A stretch of DNA of 64,000 nucleotides from Verpa conica (taxonomy: Eukaryota > Ascomycota > Pezizomycetes > Pezizales > Morchellaceae): the NCBI GenBank assembly GCA_033030425.1, contig JAUFSD010000024.1:62001-126000 (forward strand). The letters are read 5' to 3'. A program made the translations under genes and the position numbers. Numbering within the stretch: the first letter of the stretch is position 1; each line of letters opens with the position of its first letter. Below the pieces are notes generated by a model. It ran no database searches and had not been told where the DNA came from. It saw only the letters and a list, made by a program, of their open reading frames with translations. Positions 10,701-20,986 of the stretch are shown here, one piece after another.

Positions 10701-11967
10701 CCCAGAGTAATTCCTTTTTACCCTTTTTAACAATTTTACTTCCTCCTCCTGCATCGACTCTGCACCCCTTTTTGTCAAGAACGGTCTCGGAGATGAGACC
10801 AACTGGTCCGAACGTGGGGACGAGGAGTACATCAGTGAGAACGACTGAAGATCTTCCTCCGTCAGGGAGCCAACACTCGATGAGGATATCTCCAATTCCT
10901 GGAGCTCGGTGAGCGGTCCCATCAGCTGTTCTAACGATTCCGTCGTAAGGTCGAACCGTGGTGAAGAGTTCTTTATAGGGAGAGATGTGAGCAGTTGCGC
11001 CAGAGTCGAATATCCAAGATGAGGAGGGCGAGGAATTGTGGCGTACCATTAGGACGGTTGCCGAATTATGTGTGCTAGTGGAGGCGTTATCCTCCTTTCC
11101 TTTTCCTTTTCCTCCTTTCTTTCTCCATTCCTTTTCCTTTTTGAGCCTTCTGCAGTCATCGTGGGTGTGATTTGTAAATTTCTTTCCTGTTTTTGCCAGA
11201 CAGTAGGTACAATGTTTCTTTGTGCTATGACTGGTGTTGAAGACGGTATTTTCGGAGCTGCCGGTTTTATTGGCGGATAGATCGGTGAGTCTATTGTAGA
11301 CGTCTTCGTAGGAAAGGTTCTCCTTGGTTTGGAGATTGTCGATGATGTTTTCCATTGAGGTGGCAGTGTTTAAGGAAACAAGCAGCAGGGCTGCTTTGGC
11401 TCGGTTGGAGTTTGCGACGGAGTGGAAGTCCTTGGATAGTCCTTCTTTTGTTGTGTCCTGGCATCGTTGCTGAAACCTATTCCATTGATTTTGGAAGGTG
11501 GTTAGGTGGTCTGCAAGGGAGGTATTGTCCTGATAACGTAGGTTCAGGAGTGTTGTGAGAATGTTGATCGTAGTTGCTGGAGTTTCCCTATCGAAAAGGT
11601 CTTTAAGGGCTTTCCAGGCACCGTGTGCGCTACCGGCGGCAACGACTGTGGTTTGTAGTTCTTCTGATACACCGTTGAGTAAAAGTGCGAGAGCTCGCTT
11701 AGAGACGGTTTTCCATTTCTGGTGTTCTTCGGAGGATTTGTCGGTTGGTTCTTTATACTCGCCACTCACATTTTCCCACCATTCAACTGAATCAAAAGTA
11801 ATCTTCCAGGCTCCTGCCCAGGTCTGATAGTTTGACTGTCCAGTAAGAACGGGAAGTCTATCTGTCTTGACCATGAGATTTCCCATAGGATTTGGGATGG
11901 CAGTGCTCGTAGGTTGGACTACGGTTTCATCACCGGACTTGCTTGTAGAAGCTGCTCCTGAAGACAT
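7726..11967 (-). CDS. Copia Gag-Pol polyprotein, 1413 aa
   Basis: One frame encodes all functions for retrotransposition in cytoplasmic particles. Gag occupies roughly residues 30-250. A zinc-knuckle-like motif (CTYC ... HTHDDC) lies at about 253-272, the aspartic protease triad DSG at 321-323, and integrase with HSDLSG and DDYTRY motifs follows from about 500. Reverse transcriptase has FDETFSPVAR and the YVDD box near 1101-1104. RNase H lies at the C-terminus, with the TEAEY motif. Length and order fit Ty1/copia elements. No frameshift separates gag and pol, so Gag must be made in excess in another way. The start at 11967 is 80 bases inside the 5' LTR. All key residues are present and there is no internal stop. 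Confidence 0.95.
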   Translation of the reverse strand: MSSGAASTSKSGDETVVQPTSTAIPNPMGNLMVKTDRLPVLTGQSNYQTWAGAWKITFDSVEWWENVSGEYKEPTDKSSEEHQKWKTVSKRALALLLNGVSEELQTTVVAAGSAHGAWKALKDLFDRETPATTINILTTLLNLRYQDNTSLADHLTTFQNQWNRFQQRCQDTTKEGLSKDFHSVANSNRAKAALLLVSLNTATSMENIIDNLQTKENLSYEDVYNRLTDLSANKTGSSENTVFNTSHSTKKHCTYCLAKTGKKFTNHTHDDCRRLKKEKEWRKKGGKGKGKEDNASTSTHNSATVLMVRHNSSPSSSWIFDSGATAHISPYKELFTTVRPYDGIVRTADGTAHRAPGIGDILIECWLPDGGRSSVVLTDVLLVPTFGPVGLISETVLDKKGCRVDAGGGSKIVKKGKKELLWGKLVNGHWNVQIVENVARLSSYSEWHEALGHPSSLHSLYADRTNLPKKPSNFHCGPCALSKSTHLVPKTISTRATQPFELVHSDLSGKQRVMSQDKCQYYMSFIDDYTRYSWIYFLKNKDDACKAIEHFTNKVKNQHNTTIKRFRADGGGEYVNKNTKTFFGKEGITQETTPPYSHESNGVAERFNRTVTTMVRCMIMDHPRILWQEAYSTAVYLKNRLLHSALKDKTPYEALHGKKPTIKHAHPFGQKCYIHIHKEARPAGSKLEPRAVEGKFVGYTDSDTQYRVWIPSQHKVVVTRDITFPPPASGEVSIDVSYPPIETPKLEASVPESSSKGKEAVPLEDEGEEKEFILPLSDSDEEPETHTPGDFPLSPTKKETFIPIPPPFQTPRRSTREKKPVEKTTQIEQEQRDTEIRRIQAKIEKLDRDLKDDLLVIEQNEDPRDHQRLKDDSLKEHRTQRNDLRRQLRQARANTATDIPVHYAYISTDPVTFRQATSGEDTELWNKAMKEEYDALIKNNTWDIVERPQNREVVKGRWVYKTKYNRDGTIERYKARYVAKGYSQIPGLDFDETFSPVARYDSLRLLLALAAHNNWIPIQLDVKTAFLHGVLKEEIYLELPEGYKQDNKVCKLRKCIYGLKQSPREWYACLVDSLKLKGFKASYFDPCVFINSTEHIYLAVYVDDIMIFGPSNNYRQSIKQSLMTDFECTDLGESKYILGLEIDCTSDGIHLSQKGYIQKLLEKFQMHESRPVGTPLEPNTLLTTGTTESMIDNQKLYQSIIGSLMYASIGTRPDISHTVTFLSQFSSCPTAEHLIAAKRVLRYLKGTKDWTLFYSKHSDNTLHGFSDSSFGSNISDRKSFSGYVFQLGKSTISWRSRKQRAVATSTTEAEYMALNLTAKQLVWLKSGLTELGQPYNYTIHADNTGSIELVRNPRIHDRSKHIDIQYHSTREWYESGIFSLEYVSTSDNIADILTKGLPKPAHLQHAISIRGNK

Positions 11968-12035
11968 GGTTTGGTATTGGGTGTATGTGTTTGTGGGAGA
12001 AGGTAAAGAATAGCGGGGTTTATTGTGCAGAACCC

Positions 12036-12047
12036 GGGCTCATAACC
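12036..12047 (-). promoter_or_regulatory. Primer-binding site, internal initiator tRNA-Met type
   Basis: Directly downstream of the 5' LTR the element strand reads GGTTATGAGCCC, which is complementary to GGGCUCAUAACC. That is the anticodon arm of initiator tRNA-Met (CAU anticodon in the loop), not a tRNA 3' end. Drosophila copia is known to prime from such a cleaved 5' half-tRNA, and the adjacency to the LTR here fits that mode. Confidence 0.7.
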
Positions 12048-12254
12048 TGAAGTTCAGTGTAAAGTGAAGATGATGATTCTATTAAACAAGTGGGAAAACT
12101 GTCCCCTATTTATACAACTATGTTCTGTTACACAAAAATAATATGAGTCATTCTCGCCGGAATGCTCTTCCTTGTTCCGTAAACTTCCACAACAAACTAG
12201 ATAATTCCATTATCTTAATACATGACTAATACATGACAAATGTACAATTTAACA
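12048..12254 (-). repeat. 5' LTR of the copia element
   Basis: This is the partner of the repeat at 7512-7718, of the same length with one mismatch. On the minus strand it lies upstream of the polyprotein and should carry the element promoter and the start of the R region. Confidence 0.95.
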
Positions 12255-12259
12255 AGAAC
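12255..12259. repeat. Target site duplication AGAAC, right copy
   Basis: This is the second copy of the five bases at 7507-7511, immediately after the 5' LTR. Confidence 0.9.
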
Positions 12260-13411
12260 GACCAACGCTCCCCACACCACAATAGGGGGACCGGTTAAAG
12301 CCTCAAACTCCCAAAAAAGATCAAGACGGGACGACGACGACGAAGAGCCGAAGCGCAACCGGAAACGCCAGGGTGGTAGCCGGGCCGACACACCGCAGAT
12401 CAAGCACCATGTGTGCCCCTACCGACTTCGGGATCCCCCAACCTACGCCTTTCCCGGGACACCTGAGGTCTGTGCAAAGGGAATTAAGCCGGGTAGAGTA
12501 CGGGAGCATCTTCGACGGCACCATCTCCAGCCTGTACAGTGTCTAAATTGTGGAAGGCGAGGCGACCTGGGGCAGATTAAAGAACACAAGGAACGTGGCA
12601 CATGCACTCGGCGATCGGATATCGTCAAGGTTCCTCAGGAGGTCTTGGCCATTGATGAGCAGCTTACAAGACAGCCGAAGACAACCTGGGAGGAGATTTG
12701 GGCGCTGTTGTTTGGACCTGATGTTCCACTTCCGCATGAGGCCGATAGATGTAGGTGTCAATGATTGTACAGCGTACCATATGATGACTAATGAGCTCAT
12801 AGACATCCCCATTTGCCAACCTCCAGAGGGTAAAGAGCTCGTAGACGCAATGGTAAATTGGGGGGGTCCAGCCATAGGGCAAGCTTTCTTGCGCTCGAAG
12901 GAGTTTCAGCAGATCTCAGACAAATATCCCTGTATCTTTGAGGGATTGGGTATGTCGCTCTTTTATACACAGAATCCAGAGAGTCTGTTGACACAGTGTA
13001 GTCGACGAAGAGAAAGATGAAGACCCACAGATGAAGTTGATCGTTTCCATGATTGAAGAGGCAAACCGCAAGCGCAAAGATTCACAGACTGAAAGCAACA
13101 CCTCCGCTGTCGAGGCTTTATCATTCATACAAGCACCATCCAACGCCAACACAGATTTGAGTCAAGAGGCTACTACTTATGAGGGCCTGCCGCAGGGATT
13201 ACACTCTGTGGTTGCCGATATCCCAACCGCTGGGAATTTTGTTGATGAATATTCCGCTCCCACGTGGGCTGGGGGTTTGCAGACTTGGCCCTATGAGGTT
13301 CCGGCAGTTGGACCGGTGCCTACCGAAGATGTTCCTAATGAGGATTCGCCTAATGAAGATGAAGCTTGGGCTTGGGTAACGAGTTTTAACAAGTTTGAAT
13401 ATGAGAGGTGA
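12255..13411 (+). pseudogene. 3' part of the split zinc-finger-like gene
   Basis: The frame restored across the transposon continues 12260-12750, 12803-12949 and 13002-13411. Introns are 12751-12802 (GTAGGT...CATAG) and 12950-13001 (GTATGT...GTGTAG), both in phase. The region holds a Cys/His array: CPYRLRD, REHLRRHH, QCLNCG, EHKERGTC. This matches the degenerate C2H2-like module of a large fungal family of unknown, probably nucleic-acid-binding, role. WEEIWALLFG follows, a block also found in the paralogue at 17127-18561 (WVQIWTLLFG). Downstream is an acidic tail. Without the transposon the product would be 482 residues. The remaining piece lacks its own promoter and N-terminus, so it is probably silent. 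Confidence 0.75.
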
Positions 13412-14397
13412 GGGGTGGATGGCAGGACGGGTGTAGGTGATAAAGTGATAAAGGGGATTTGTTGGCTGCCTAATTAGGGGACTTTGTTACTTTTTTAAGT
13501 TTATGGAGAGGCTTGGGGGGTTTTATGGTTTAGGGTATTGCGGGATTGGCTTAGAGATATAGGTATAAAGAAGGTACTGAAACCTTTCTCCAGCTATCTC
13601 TCTTAGTCTGCTAGTCTACCAAGTAGTTTCTATTCATCTGCTTTAACTATTATCATCGTTCTATAAGCAGAGGCGAGCCCAGGAGTGTGCGCCGAGTCCT
13701 ACTAAAGGTTTTAAAAACGCCAAACGATGATCCCAAGGTCTGCCATAAGCTCTTCCTAGCTGTGAAGAGAACTATTTATATTGTTAGGCCCTAATATTAC
13801 TACTTAACTTGGACAGTTATAATATCCTAAAAAATGTTTTATTAAAGTTCATTTTCCACTACTTCCAGCTTCGACCCACCCGGGGTAGAGATCCGGAAAA
13901 TACAGAAGACACCAATAATCAGGGTATCCCTAATTAATCTAGTAGCTAACCAGTTCTCAAGATCCTTGTGGCATGCGGGTGCCAAGCGGCGTAGTCTCGT
14001 CAAACTCTGTATCCGATGGATTGTAACTTGTTTTAGTGTTCGTCATGGGGGCTGGTCCCCTGCCGGGGGCCCGGTTATTCCCGAACAGAACCCTGGGGTT
14101 CTTATTGCCACAACTGACACAAAAAATCAATTTTTATATAACAAAGAACTCTAGAGTGCCAATTGAAGAAAGATTAGATCCAGAGTGAGTGAAAAATGGG
14201 GATTGCTACCTGTCACTCTATTGTCAGTGTATTTCTTACAAGCCCATTAAGTCAGAGGCACAAATAGATAAGCCAAGGCGTCAATACTGTTAGTTTAGGG
14301 AGTTCTAGCTAGCAGATACCCTAACTAATTCAAATTACATTAGATGTCTACTAAGTTAGGGGTCTTGTTCCTTCCCTCCTGCCGTTCTCTTCTCTCT
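13412..14397. other. Gene-free stretch after the split gene
   Basis: No gene is supported. It should contain the terminator of the split gene and AT-rich spacer. Confidence 0.4.
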
Positions 14398-14399
14398 AA

Positions 14400-14555
14400 G
14401 TGTCACGGGAACAGATCACGTGCTCTCTTGGCATCTGTCTTGGCACTGGTGTCGTAGAAATCACTCGAATGTAGCTAGTTCACTATCTTTAATTTAATCG
14501 TTACATGTAATCTCATGCGTCACTTGTCTTTGAACGTGCCTTAGCTTACAGAGGG
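14400..14555. repeat. Dispersed repeat copy carrying the empty MITE site
   Basis: This is the continuous counterpart of the split repeat at 5396-6050. At the point where that copy holds the 498-bp MITE this one reads ATGTAGCTAG with a single TA. The two copies are clearly diverged in sequence but colinear. Confidence 0.7.
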
Positions 14556-14872
14556 TATTGGAGGGACTCCCAGTGTGCCAAGCTGCTGAGATACTCCATA
14601 TTTACTCTATATCGTTATCAGATTTTACTAAGAACAGTTACCTAACCGGGTATAGTTTACAAGCAGGTATTATCAAGCGACAAAGATATTTAAGGTACGT
14701 CCTACAGCCAAGAATATATATATATAAATGTGTGAAGCTCTTCTCTACCAAAAGGCAATCAACGATATACCCATCTACTTTATACTTTATCAAATATGCT
14801 GGAGTAGAGGGTAGAAGAACGCTTGATCAACTATCTATGATGAGGGGGCCTTTCTGACCTACTCCCCACTAT

Positions 14873-15024
14873 AGTGGAACATTGATAGTAGCATAGTTTA
14901 CTATACGGTTCCCCCAATAAGTATTTTGCGCTGGGGCCACCTTGTTAAAGGCATAAGCTTGATACCAGAATACAAAATTCACAAAATTCCAATCCCGACC
15001 GTATGCTACTATCGAGGTTCCACT
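14873..15024. mobile_element. 152-bp TIR element (pogo-like MITE)
   Basis: The outer ends form an imperfect inverted repeat of about 24 bp: AGTGGAACATTGATAGTAGC on the left and, reverse complemented, AGTGGAACCTCGATAGTAGC on the right. AGTGGAACCTCGATA-type termini are typical of fungal pogo/Fot1 relatives. It has no coding capacity and no clear target duplication. Confidence 0.6.
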
Positions 15025-15555
15025 GCAGTTCTCTTTGACGAGTGATATCACGTGAACAAAAAAACCCACATCTAGCGCTTGTTATGAAGCGGTTTAGTAT
15101 CTCAAAATTTCACTGTTCGTTACACTGTGTCTGAACTCTAAAGTGCAAAGTCTCACAAGGTTGATATAAGATTTCTGGAAACTTCTGCCCCGCTAACTTG
15201 CCAGCGTATCTGAATATTAATGACATAGAGGCCCATAGCTAAATCCGAAACTAACTAAACCGAAACCCTCCGAAAGACCCCGACCTGTCGGGGGTTTTTC
15301 AGCTAGTTCGGGGGGTCTTCTAGATAGCTCGGAACTGCTAAAGGTACTTAGGTTTGCTTGCTGGCTCCACACAAATCTAAGTACCAAATTTACCCTGAGA
15401 GTCCCCGAGCCGAAATATGTCCGAAATGCGGACTGGGCAAGCTCGGAGGGGCTAGTACACCAGACTACGGTTCTGCGCAGCAATTAAACATGGGAAGGAA
15501 CGAGACTAGTGTGTACCATACCTAGAAACCAAATAAAACTTCCCATATAGCTAGC

Positions 15556-15807
15556 ATTATACGTTATCAAATCTACCCGAACATTTAGATTGCACCTAAG
15601 CAAATCTCCTACAACAACCCCCACCCCAAAAGCTTGACACAAACAGTCACACTAAGCTTATAGCCACTATAGCCCCTGGGGATTTCATAAATAAAATTAT
15701 CTTTCTTATAGCTATTGTGGATGTGGAGTAAAACTTGCTCAAAGATGCTTTTGCATACAAAATGTGGCTACAACGCAAATGTTCGGGTAGTTTTGCTAAT
15801 GTATAAT
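15556..15807. mobile_element. 252-bp TIR element
   Basis: The terminal inverted repeats are about 35 bp. The left begins ATTATACGTTATCAAATCTA and the right, reverse complemented, begins ATTATACATTAGCAAAACTA; both continue into CCCGAACATTT. The inside is AT-rich and non-coding. The family is unknown to me. Confidence 0.65.
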
Positions 15808-15945
15808 AGTAATATGAAAGTAGAAATAGATCTACCTCAAACGCGGGGAAAGCGTTTGGTGGATTCTCGATTTTAGTAGTTCTTGCTCAATATAGGACCC
15901 CTCCCCCGAGGTAAAAGCCTTGTAAATAATTTTATAATATTGCTA

Positions 15946-16364
15946 TGGTGCGCGTAGTCTTAAATGTGCTAGCCGAGCTCGGGTGTGGAACACGGTCTGT
16001 GCCCTGTAGAAAATGAAAAAGATCCTCTCAGCTCAGCTATTTGTCCATTAGGGTAAAATACCGTCAATATATGATCCCAATAGAAATTTACCTCTAGTCT
16101 ATCTCTTCCTAATGGTTATGCCATGAGTAGCACCTATCATGCACTAGGTACTTCCAGGAGTGGTTCTATTTTGTACTTTTTACAGCAAAAAATGAAGTTT
16201 TGTCCCACAACAACCACAGATGCCCAAGCTTAATAAGGGATATATGGTGCTTTATTAGCACTTTAAAAGACCACATATCTTTTGCTCAGTGCCAGTAATT
16301 TAGCTTGATGTGGGAATCGGAATATCGTCTCAGGTTTGCGGCACATTTAAGACTGCACGCACTA
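15946..16364. mobile_element. 419-bp TA-flanked MITE related to the one at 5472-5969
   Basis: The left end is TGGTGCGCGTAGTCTTAAAT and the right end, reverse complemented, is TAGTGCGTGCAGTCTTAAAT, both followed by GTGC. TA flanks both ends (15944-15945 and 16365-16366). The first nine bases match the 498-bp MITE, so both probably used the same Tc1/mariner-type transposase. It carries no open frame of note. Confidence 0.65.
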
Positions 16365-17126
16365 TATATAATTGCTCTACTGAGCTGTTTACTTTAGTGC
16401 GATAGCCGCAGGGCCCATATCATGTACTTAAATGAGCAAGTTTGGGGTGGAGGTTATTTTGAGTGAGGTAGGAGTCTGCCTCTAGGAAAATAAGCCATTC
16501 AATAACCAGGAACTCTCGCATAATTTCTAATACATAACTCAATTGATAGTCCTAGGTAAAAATATGAAGCTTTCCTATATCGTTCATAGTTTTACTATAA
16601 TATAACATGGTTATCTCAGATTCTAGCAATCGTATAGGCTTCTTTGGCCAAAATCAATACCTAAGCAAAGATGCCATTGTGTTTTGTTAGGTGTTATTGG
16701 TGGGTGTGTCTGTACTAATTTCCAACAACCACATAACTTATTTGTGTAATGAAAAACATAAAGGATAATTAGAGCGTGTAGAATATAGCTCTGTTGAGAG
16801 ATCCCGATAATACTCATTGTAATTAATTTCACTAGCTAGTGTCAACTTGTCTAAGATAAATAAAAAGGGAAACTGGCGTTGCCAAGCATATCACTCTGGC
16901 CTTAAGCCTAGTCTCTGAAACTCAATCTCTGAAGTCTGGCTCATAGGATGTAGGCATGTCTATAATAGTAAGCTTCCACGTTCCTTGATATCCCTACAGT
17001 GCTATTCACTGAAACCAAGTACGTTTCTAGATCCTCATCCCGGGCGACATTTAGAGCATTCTGGTCCTTCCTGGTCCGCTACGACGTCTGATGGCGCTAG
17101 TTAGTTGATAAATTCTTTATCCATTA

Positions 17127-18561
17127 CTATATATTGATGAGGGTACCTTGATTATGGATCACCTGAGGGTGCCGTGTATTGTCCTCCGGTTTGAGTAGCT
17201 GTTGGGCTAGTGATGGAAATATTGGACGCAGAAAATTATTCATGGCTGCCTCAAGCTCCCTGAGCTGGGGGCCAATATCAATGGCTAGTATTCGAATTAG
17301 CTCATAAATATCCCGAGGTAGAGCTTGAGACCTACTTTGTTCTGTTTCTGGAGGAACAGGAGTGGTGTCTCCAAAAAGGAGAGTCCAGATCTGAACCCAA
17401 CTCATTCCATGTTGGCTAGTGAGCTGCTCATTCAAATTTTCTGTCTGGTGGCTGGCCCTCTCAAAAAAATCCCTTGGGGAGCAGCTGGCATCTTTCGTGT
17501 GTTTTTCGATTATCGCCCTATCCCCACAAAATCCGCAGGTTAAACACTGCGCTGGTTCGAGGTGCTGTCTTAGGATATGCTCTCTAGCGGTATGTCAACA
17601 CATCTATCTATATATATAGAAATACATATCAGGCATACTTGAGTTTTAGGGTTCCGTTTTTACATGCCCTGTGTACTCCAGTCGGGGAGTACATCTCATC
17701 ATCACGATATCGAAGATAGTAAGGACAAGCATATAGGTTGACATCGGTCAAAGAGGGGACCTTCTCCTCGCAGCCCCGCCTCTTCCCGCGGTGTTCAGCT
17801 CCATCCTCTTCGCCTTCCGACTCAGGAACTAGGTCGCGAAGCCTTTTTACTCCTGATAGCCGGGAGGTCGATCCCCCTGATCTGGCAGTCGGGGATAATG
17901 GTGCTCCCAATGCACCTCCGGACAAACGCCGACAGGCACTTATGCTCCGGACCTCGGTATCGTGCCTGCCGAGCAACTGCGCTAGTATCCTGGTGCTAAG
18001 GAGCTGAACATCGGTGGGGCTCGCTGCTGACTTAGGGGCCTGCGGTCTACAAGACTGGCCGGGAGAACTATTGCTGAGACTACCTACCTCCTCCTCCTCC
18101 TCCTCCTCCTCCTCCATAGATATATAAGAGTGCATCACAGGACTATCATGAATACCAGAACCCAATTCCTCGCTCGGACCTACTCCGATCTGTCCATCCT
18201 TGAATATAGCCATAGAGGTCTGTGGCTCCATTCTCCCATGGGATGGGAGATGCTTTTTAAGGTCCCCAGGTGTGTCGAATCGAAAGGAGTAGTCCGGGGA
18301 ACGGCGGGGAGAGTTTTGTATGTCATATGGTGTATATCTCCTCATATCCTGCTTCACTGAATAAACTCTAATTGAGTTTTTGCCGGAGGAAGGGTTTATG
18401 TCATAGGTAGGGTGTACTTTGTCGTAGGAAGGGTTTTGAGGGTCCCGTGGGTTCTCAGACCCAAGTTCTTTACTTGCTCTATAGAGGAGAGATGGAGCCA
18501 GCCAGTCAGGGTTAGGTGTATCTGGGAATCGGCGGCAGAGTTGGTACGTGTATGAGCTCAT
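17127..18561 (-). CDS. C2H2-like fungal protein, paralogue of the split gene, 459 aa
   Basis: There are two exons, 18561-17639 and 17583-17127. A 55-nt intron (GTATGC...GCTAG) splits the zinc-finger-like helix and joins as LKLKEHILRQH. The first ~260 residues are low in complexity, with an acidic run coded by CTC repeats at 18091-18117 and a basic stretch near KRRGCEEK. The Cys/His module follows: ACPYYLR, HRACKNG, EHILRQH, QCLTCG, EKH...C. Then comes WVQIWTLLFG, the block shared with the gene interrupted at 7511/12255. Such proteins are common and lineage-expanded in fungi, and their function is not known. The exons sum to 460 codons without a stop, so this copy looks intact. Whether it is expressed cannot be told. 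Confidence 0.75.
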
Positions 18562-20986
18562 CGGCTCTTGTGGTGCGAACCCGCAATATAGCTATACTAT
18601 TTTGCGCTGTAGAGCTTGATCTCAGTTAACTCCTGCTTCAGCAGACTCATTTATACCATAAAGCAAGTCAACTTTGCGGAAGTGCCCTGAATGCCCGAGT
18701 GGTTTTGCTGACTATGCTAAGGACGAGGGTCTTGTATGATTGGCTGGGTTTATCCAGGGAGTGAGATGCCCCACTAACTGAAGGTTCATGATCCAACGAA
18801 ATCTAGAAGCCTTTACTGAGGAACATTGGCTGATGTATGCCTAAAAGGGGTTACTGCGCAGGTGCTGAGCGCTCCTTGATGGGGGCTGCCCAACCCTAAT
18901 CAAGGTCCATATCTTTGGGTTTTCTGAGCACTCCTTGGGAGGGGCACCGCGCGCGTCATGCACGCATTTAACTCCTCATTGGTTGGGGCGACTCGCTTAC
19001 CTACCTCTTATATTTAATTAAGGCTTTTGAAATTCCAGGCGGAAGGTAACAGGGCGCCATGTCTTGCCTACTGTCACATCGCACCGGCGCACATACTTAG
19101 TAGGAAAGACATGGCACTCCCAGCTACCGGTAAATCATAGTGCGAATAAAATTCTGAACCCAGCGCCTCATGCTTCCCGATCTGTTTTACATATACTGTC
19201 ATAGCGACCCCTGTTCGGCGACTGTACTTGGCGGGGTAAAGCCAACACCCGCGCACTACTTCTTGGCATAATTACATCAGTAGACACTATTCGTGATTCG
19301 TGATACTGTCCTGCATGATGCTACTCAACTCTGCTCCGACAGTTCACTTTACCATATCATGACAACAAAGCCATGCCATAACACAACTCCAGTTGGCACA
19401 TAGATTCTCGGAGGAGTGCTTGTAGATATTCGTTAGAAATCGACTACTTATATTTGAAGGAGCTAGAGATAGCTCAAGAAGAGGGATAATTATTTCCTAG
19501 AACAGTCCGAATTAATTATCATAGGTACATATAGGCTGTAGTAAAAAATGCGAAAAAATTATGGAAGCCTGAGAGATGCCTAGAGAGACCTCCCCTATTT
19601 TTTTTGCGACCGTAACTTTCTTATTATCTTCATTTTCACTCTGGGCGCTGTACCCCTTTGGTTTGCTATGTTGAGATTTGGTTGTCAGTATGTCATGGTA
19701 TAGCTAGCAAACGTTCGCTCTCATTTCTACTGGAGGCTGCATATACCCATGACAAGATTTTTACAATCATAAGAGATAGGGAAGGCCTCTCTAGGCCTCT
19801 CTCAGGCTGCCAGATTTTCTTTCGGTTTTTTTACTACCACCAATACCCAGGATAATTCTAATTGTGCTGAGAGGTACTAATCTCATTCTGTGTATTACGG
19901 TTGCCGTAGTAGGTGTGTTCCTTATTGTATAGAGATGTGTATTTCTTGGTATAGAACTCATTTGTTAACTACAATCAGCCTTTCTAACTATACCTCAGGG
20001 GCAACTACTTAATAAAAAACAGTAGAAATGTTTCCTATGCTATTAATAAAGTATTTAACCCTCTTATTACCCAAATGAAATCGCGGTTGTGGGTCTAGGC
20101 ATGATATTAAGGGCTACTGAGAGGGCTTTCTAATAAGGTACACCTGTGATCAAATGCGCGCGTTTTCCATGTTTTGTAAAAATATTATTTACAATATCAT
20201 AACCACCAACTATACTACCAATTTTACCAATTATTCTAATACAGCAAAATAAATATCCTGAGACTAATTTTAAATTTACTGTCTGTATAAGCAGAGTTCT
20301 CTATACAAAAAGAACAATCTGCGCATCTGGTCATGCCTATGTACTTTATAGACCCTTAAAATTGGTCTTTACATACAAATCTAGCCGTCTAACTCCTATT
20401 ACTTAGTAATTAATAAGAATACACGGAGCTTTATCTATATATTGTCAGGCTCCGTATCTTTTACTTATGATCGGGTGCACTTCTCTGTGAGAATCCATAT
20501 GTCGAGTAAGGGGGAGGTTGTGCTGTGGCGAAGTTTGGTTATCATGGTATGTCATTGTATCCCTTGGCCTGGTGAAAATTGCTGCCTGTCCAATATCATT
20601 ACAGTATTTGAGTGGGGTACCTGGCAGAGTCAATACTTGAGAGGGTCAAGTCGTCTGGCCCCCACTTTAGAAGCCGCATCGCTAGAGTAAGGGATAGCAA
20701 ATGTTCGCTCCAAATCCTCAGCTACGTATGTAGGAGGGCTGCCGCCTGCTGTGCACGACATAAGCTAGCTAGCCCAAACCCGTATGGTTTGCACTCATAG
20801 TTGTCAAACATTTCCCGTAGGAGTGTTTGATAGCCCCACCGAATAGCTCTTCGCTTACACTCATGAGGGCAGGATCGCTTCATGCTGGCTGGTGGGGCGA
20901 CAGTTAGCACTTTCCTCTAAAAAAAAAAGGCTTCTGACCACGCCCACGGTCTCTACGCCCCCCAAGACATCCACGGGGCTGATTTG
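18562..20986. other. Gene-free stretch
   Basis: No gene is supported. Short frames on both strands lack motifs or splice continuity. Confidence 0.4.

Larger units (their letters stand above)
7512..12254 (-). mobile_element. Full-length Ty1/copia LTR retrotransposon
   Basis: The element is 4743 bp with two 207-bp LTRs differing at one position, a 5-bp target duplication, a primer-binding site next to the 5' LTR, a purine tract next to the 3' LTR, and one uninterrupted polyprotein frame. The order protease-integrase-RT-RNase H places it in Ty1/copia. The near-identical LTRs and open frame point to a very recent insertion that may still be active. No C-to-T decay typical of repeat-induced point mutation is evident. 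It lies antisense within a host gene. Confidence 0.95.

Noticed and set aside
12240..12254. The ATG at 12240 as start of a zinc-finger gene.
   Set aside because: Those bases belong to the LTR of the copia element; the real frame comes from the left flank before insertion.
15235..15330. C/G-rich short dyads near 15280 as a regulatory RNA.
   Set aside because: Only small imperfect stems are visible and nothing else supports a transcript.
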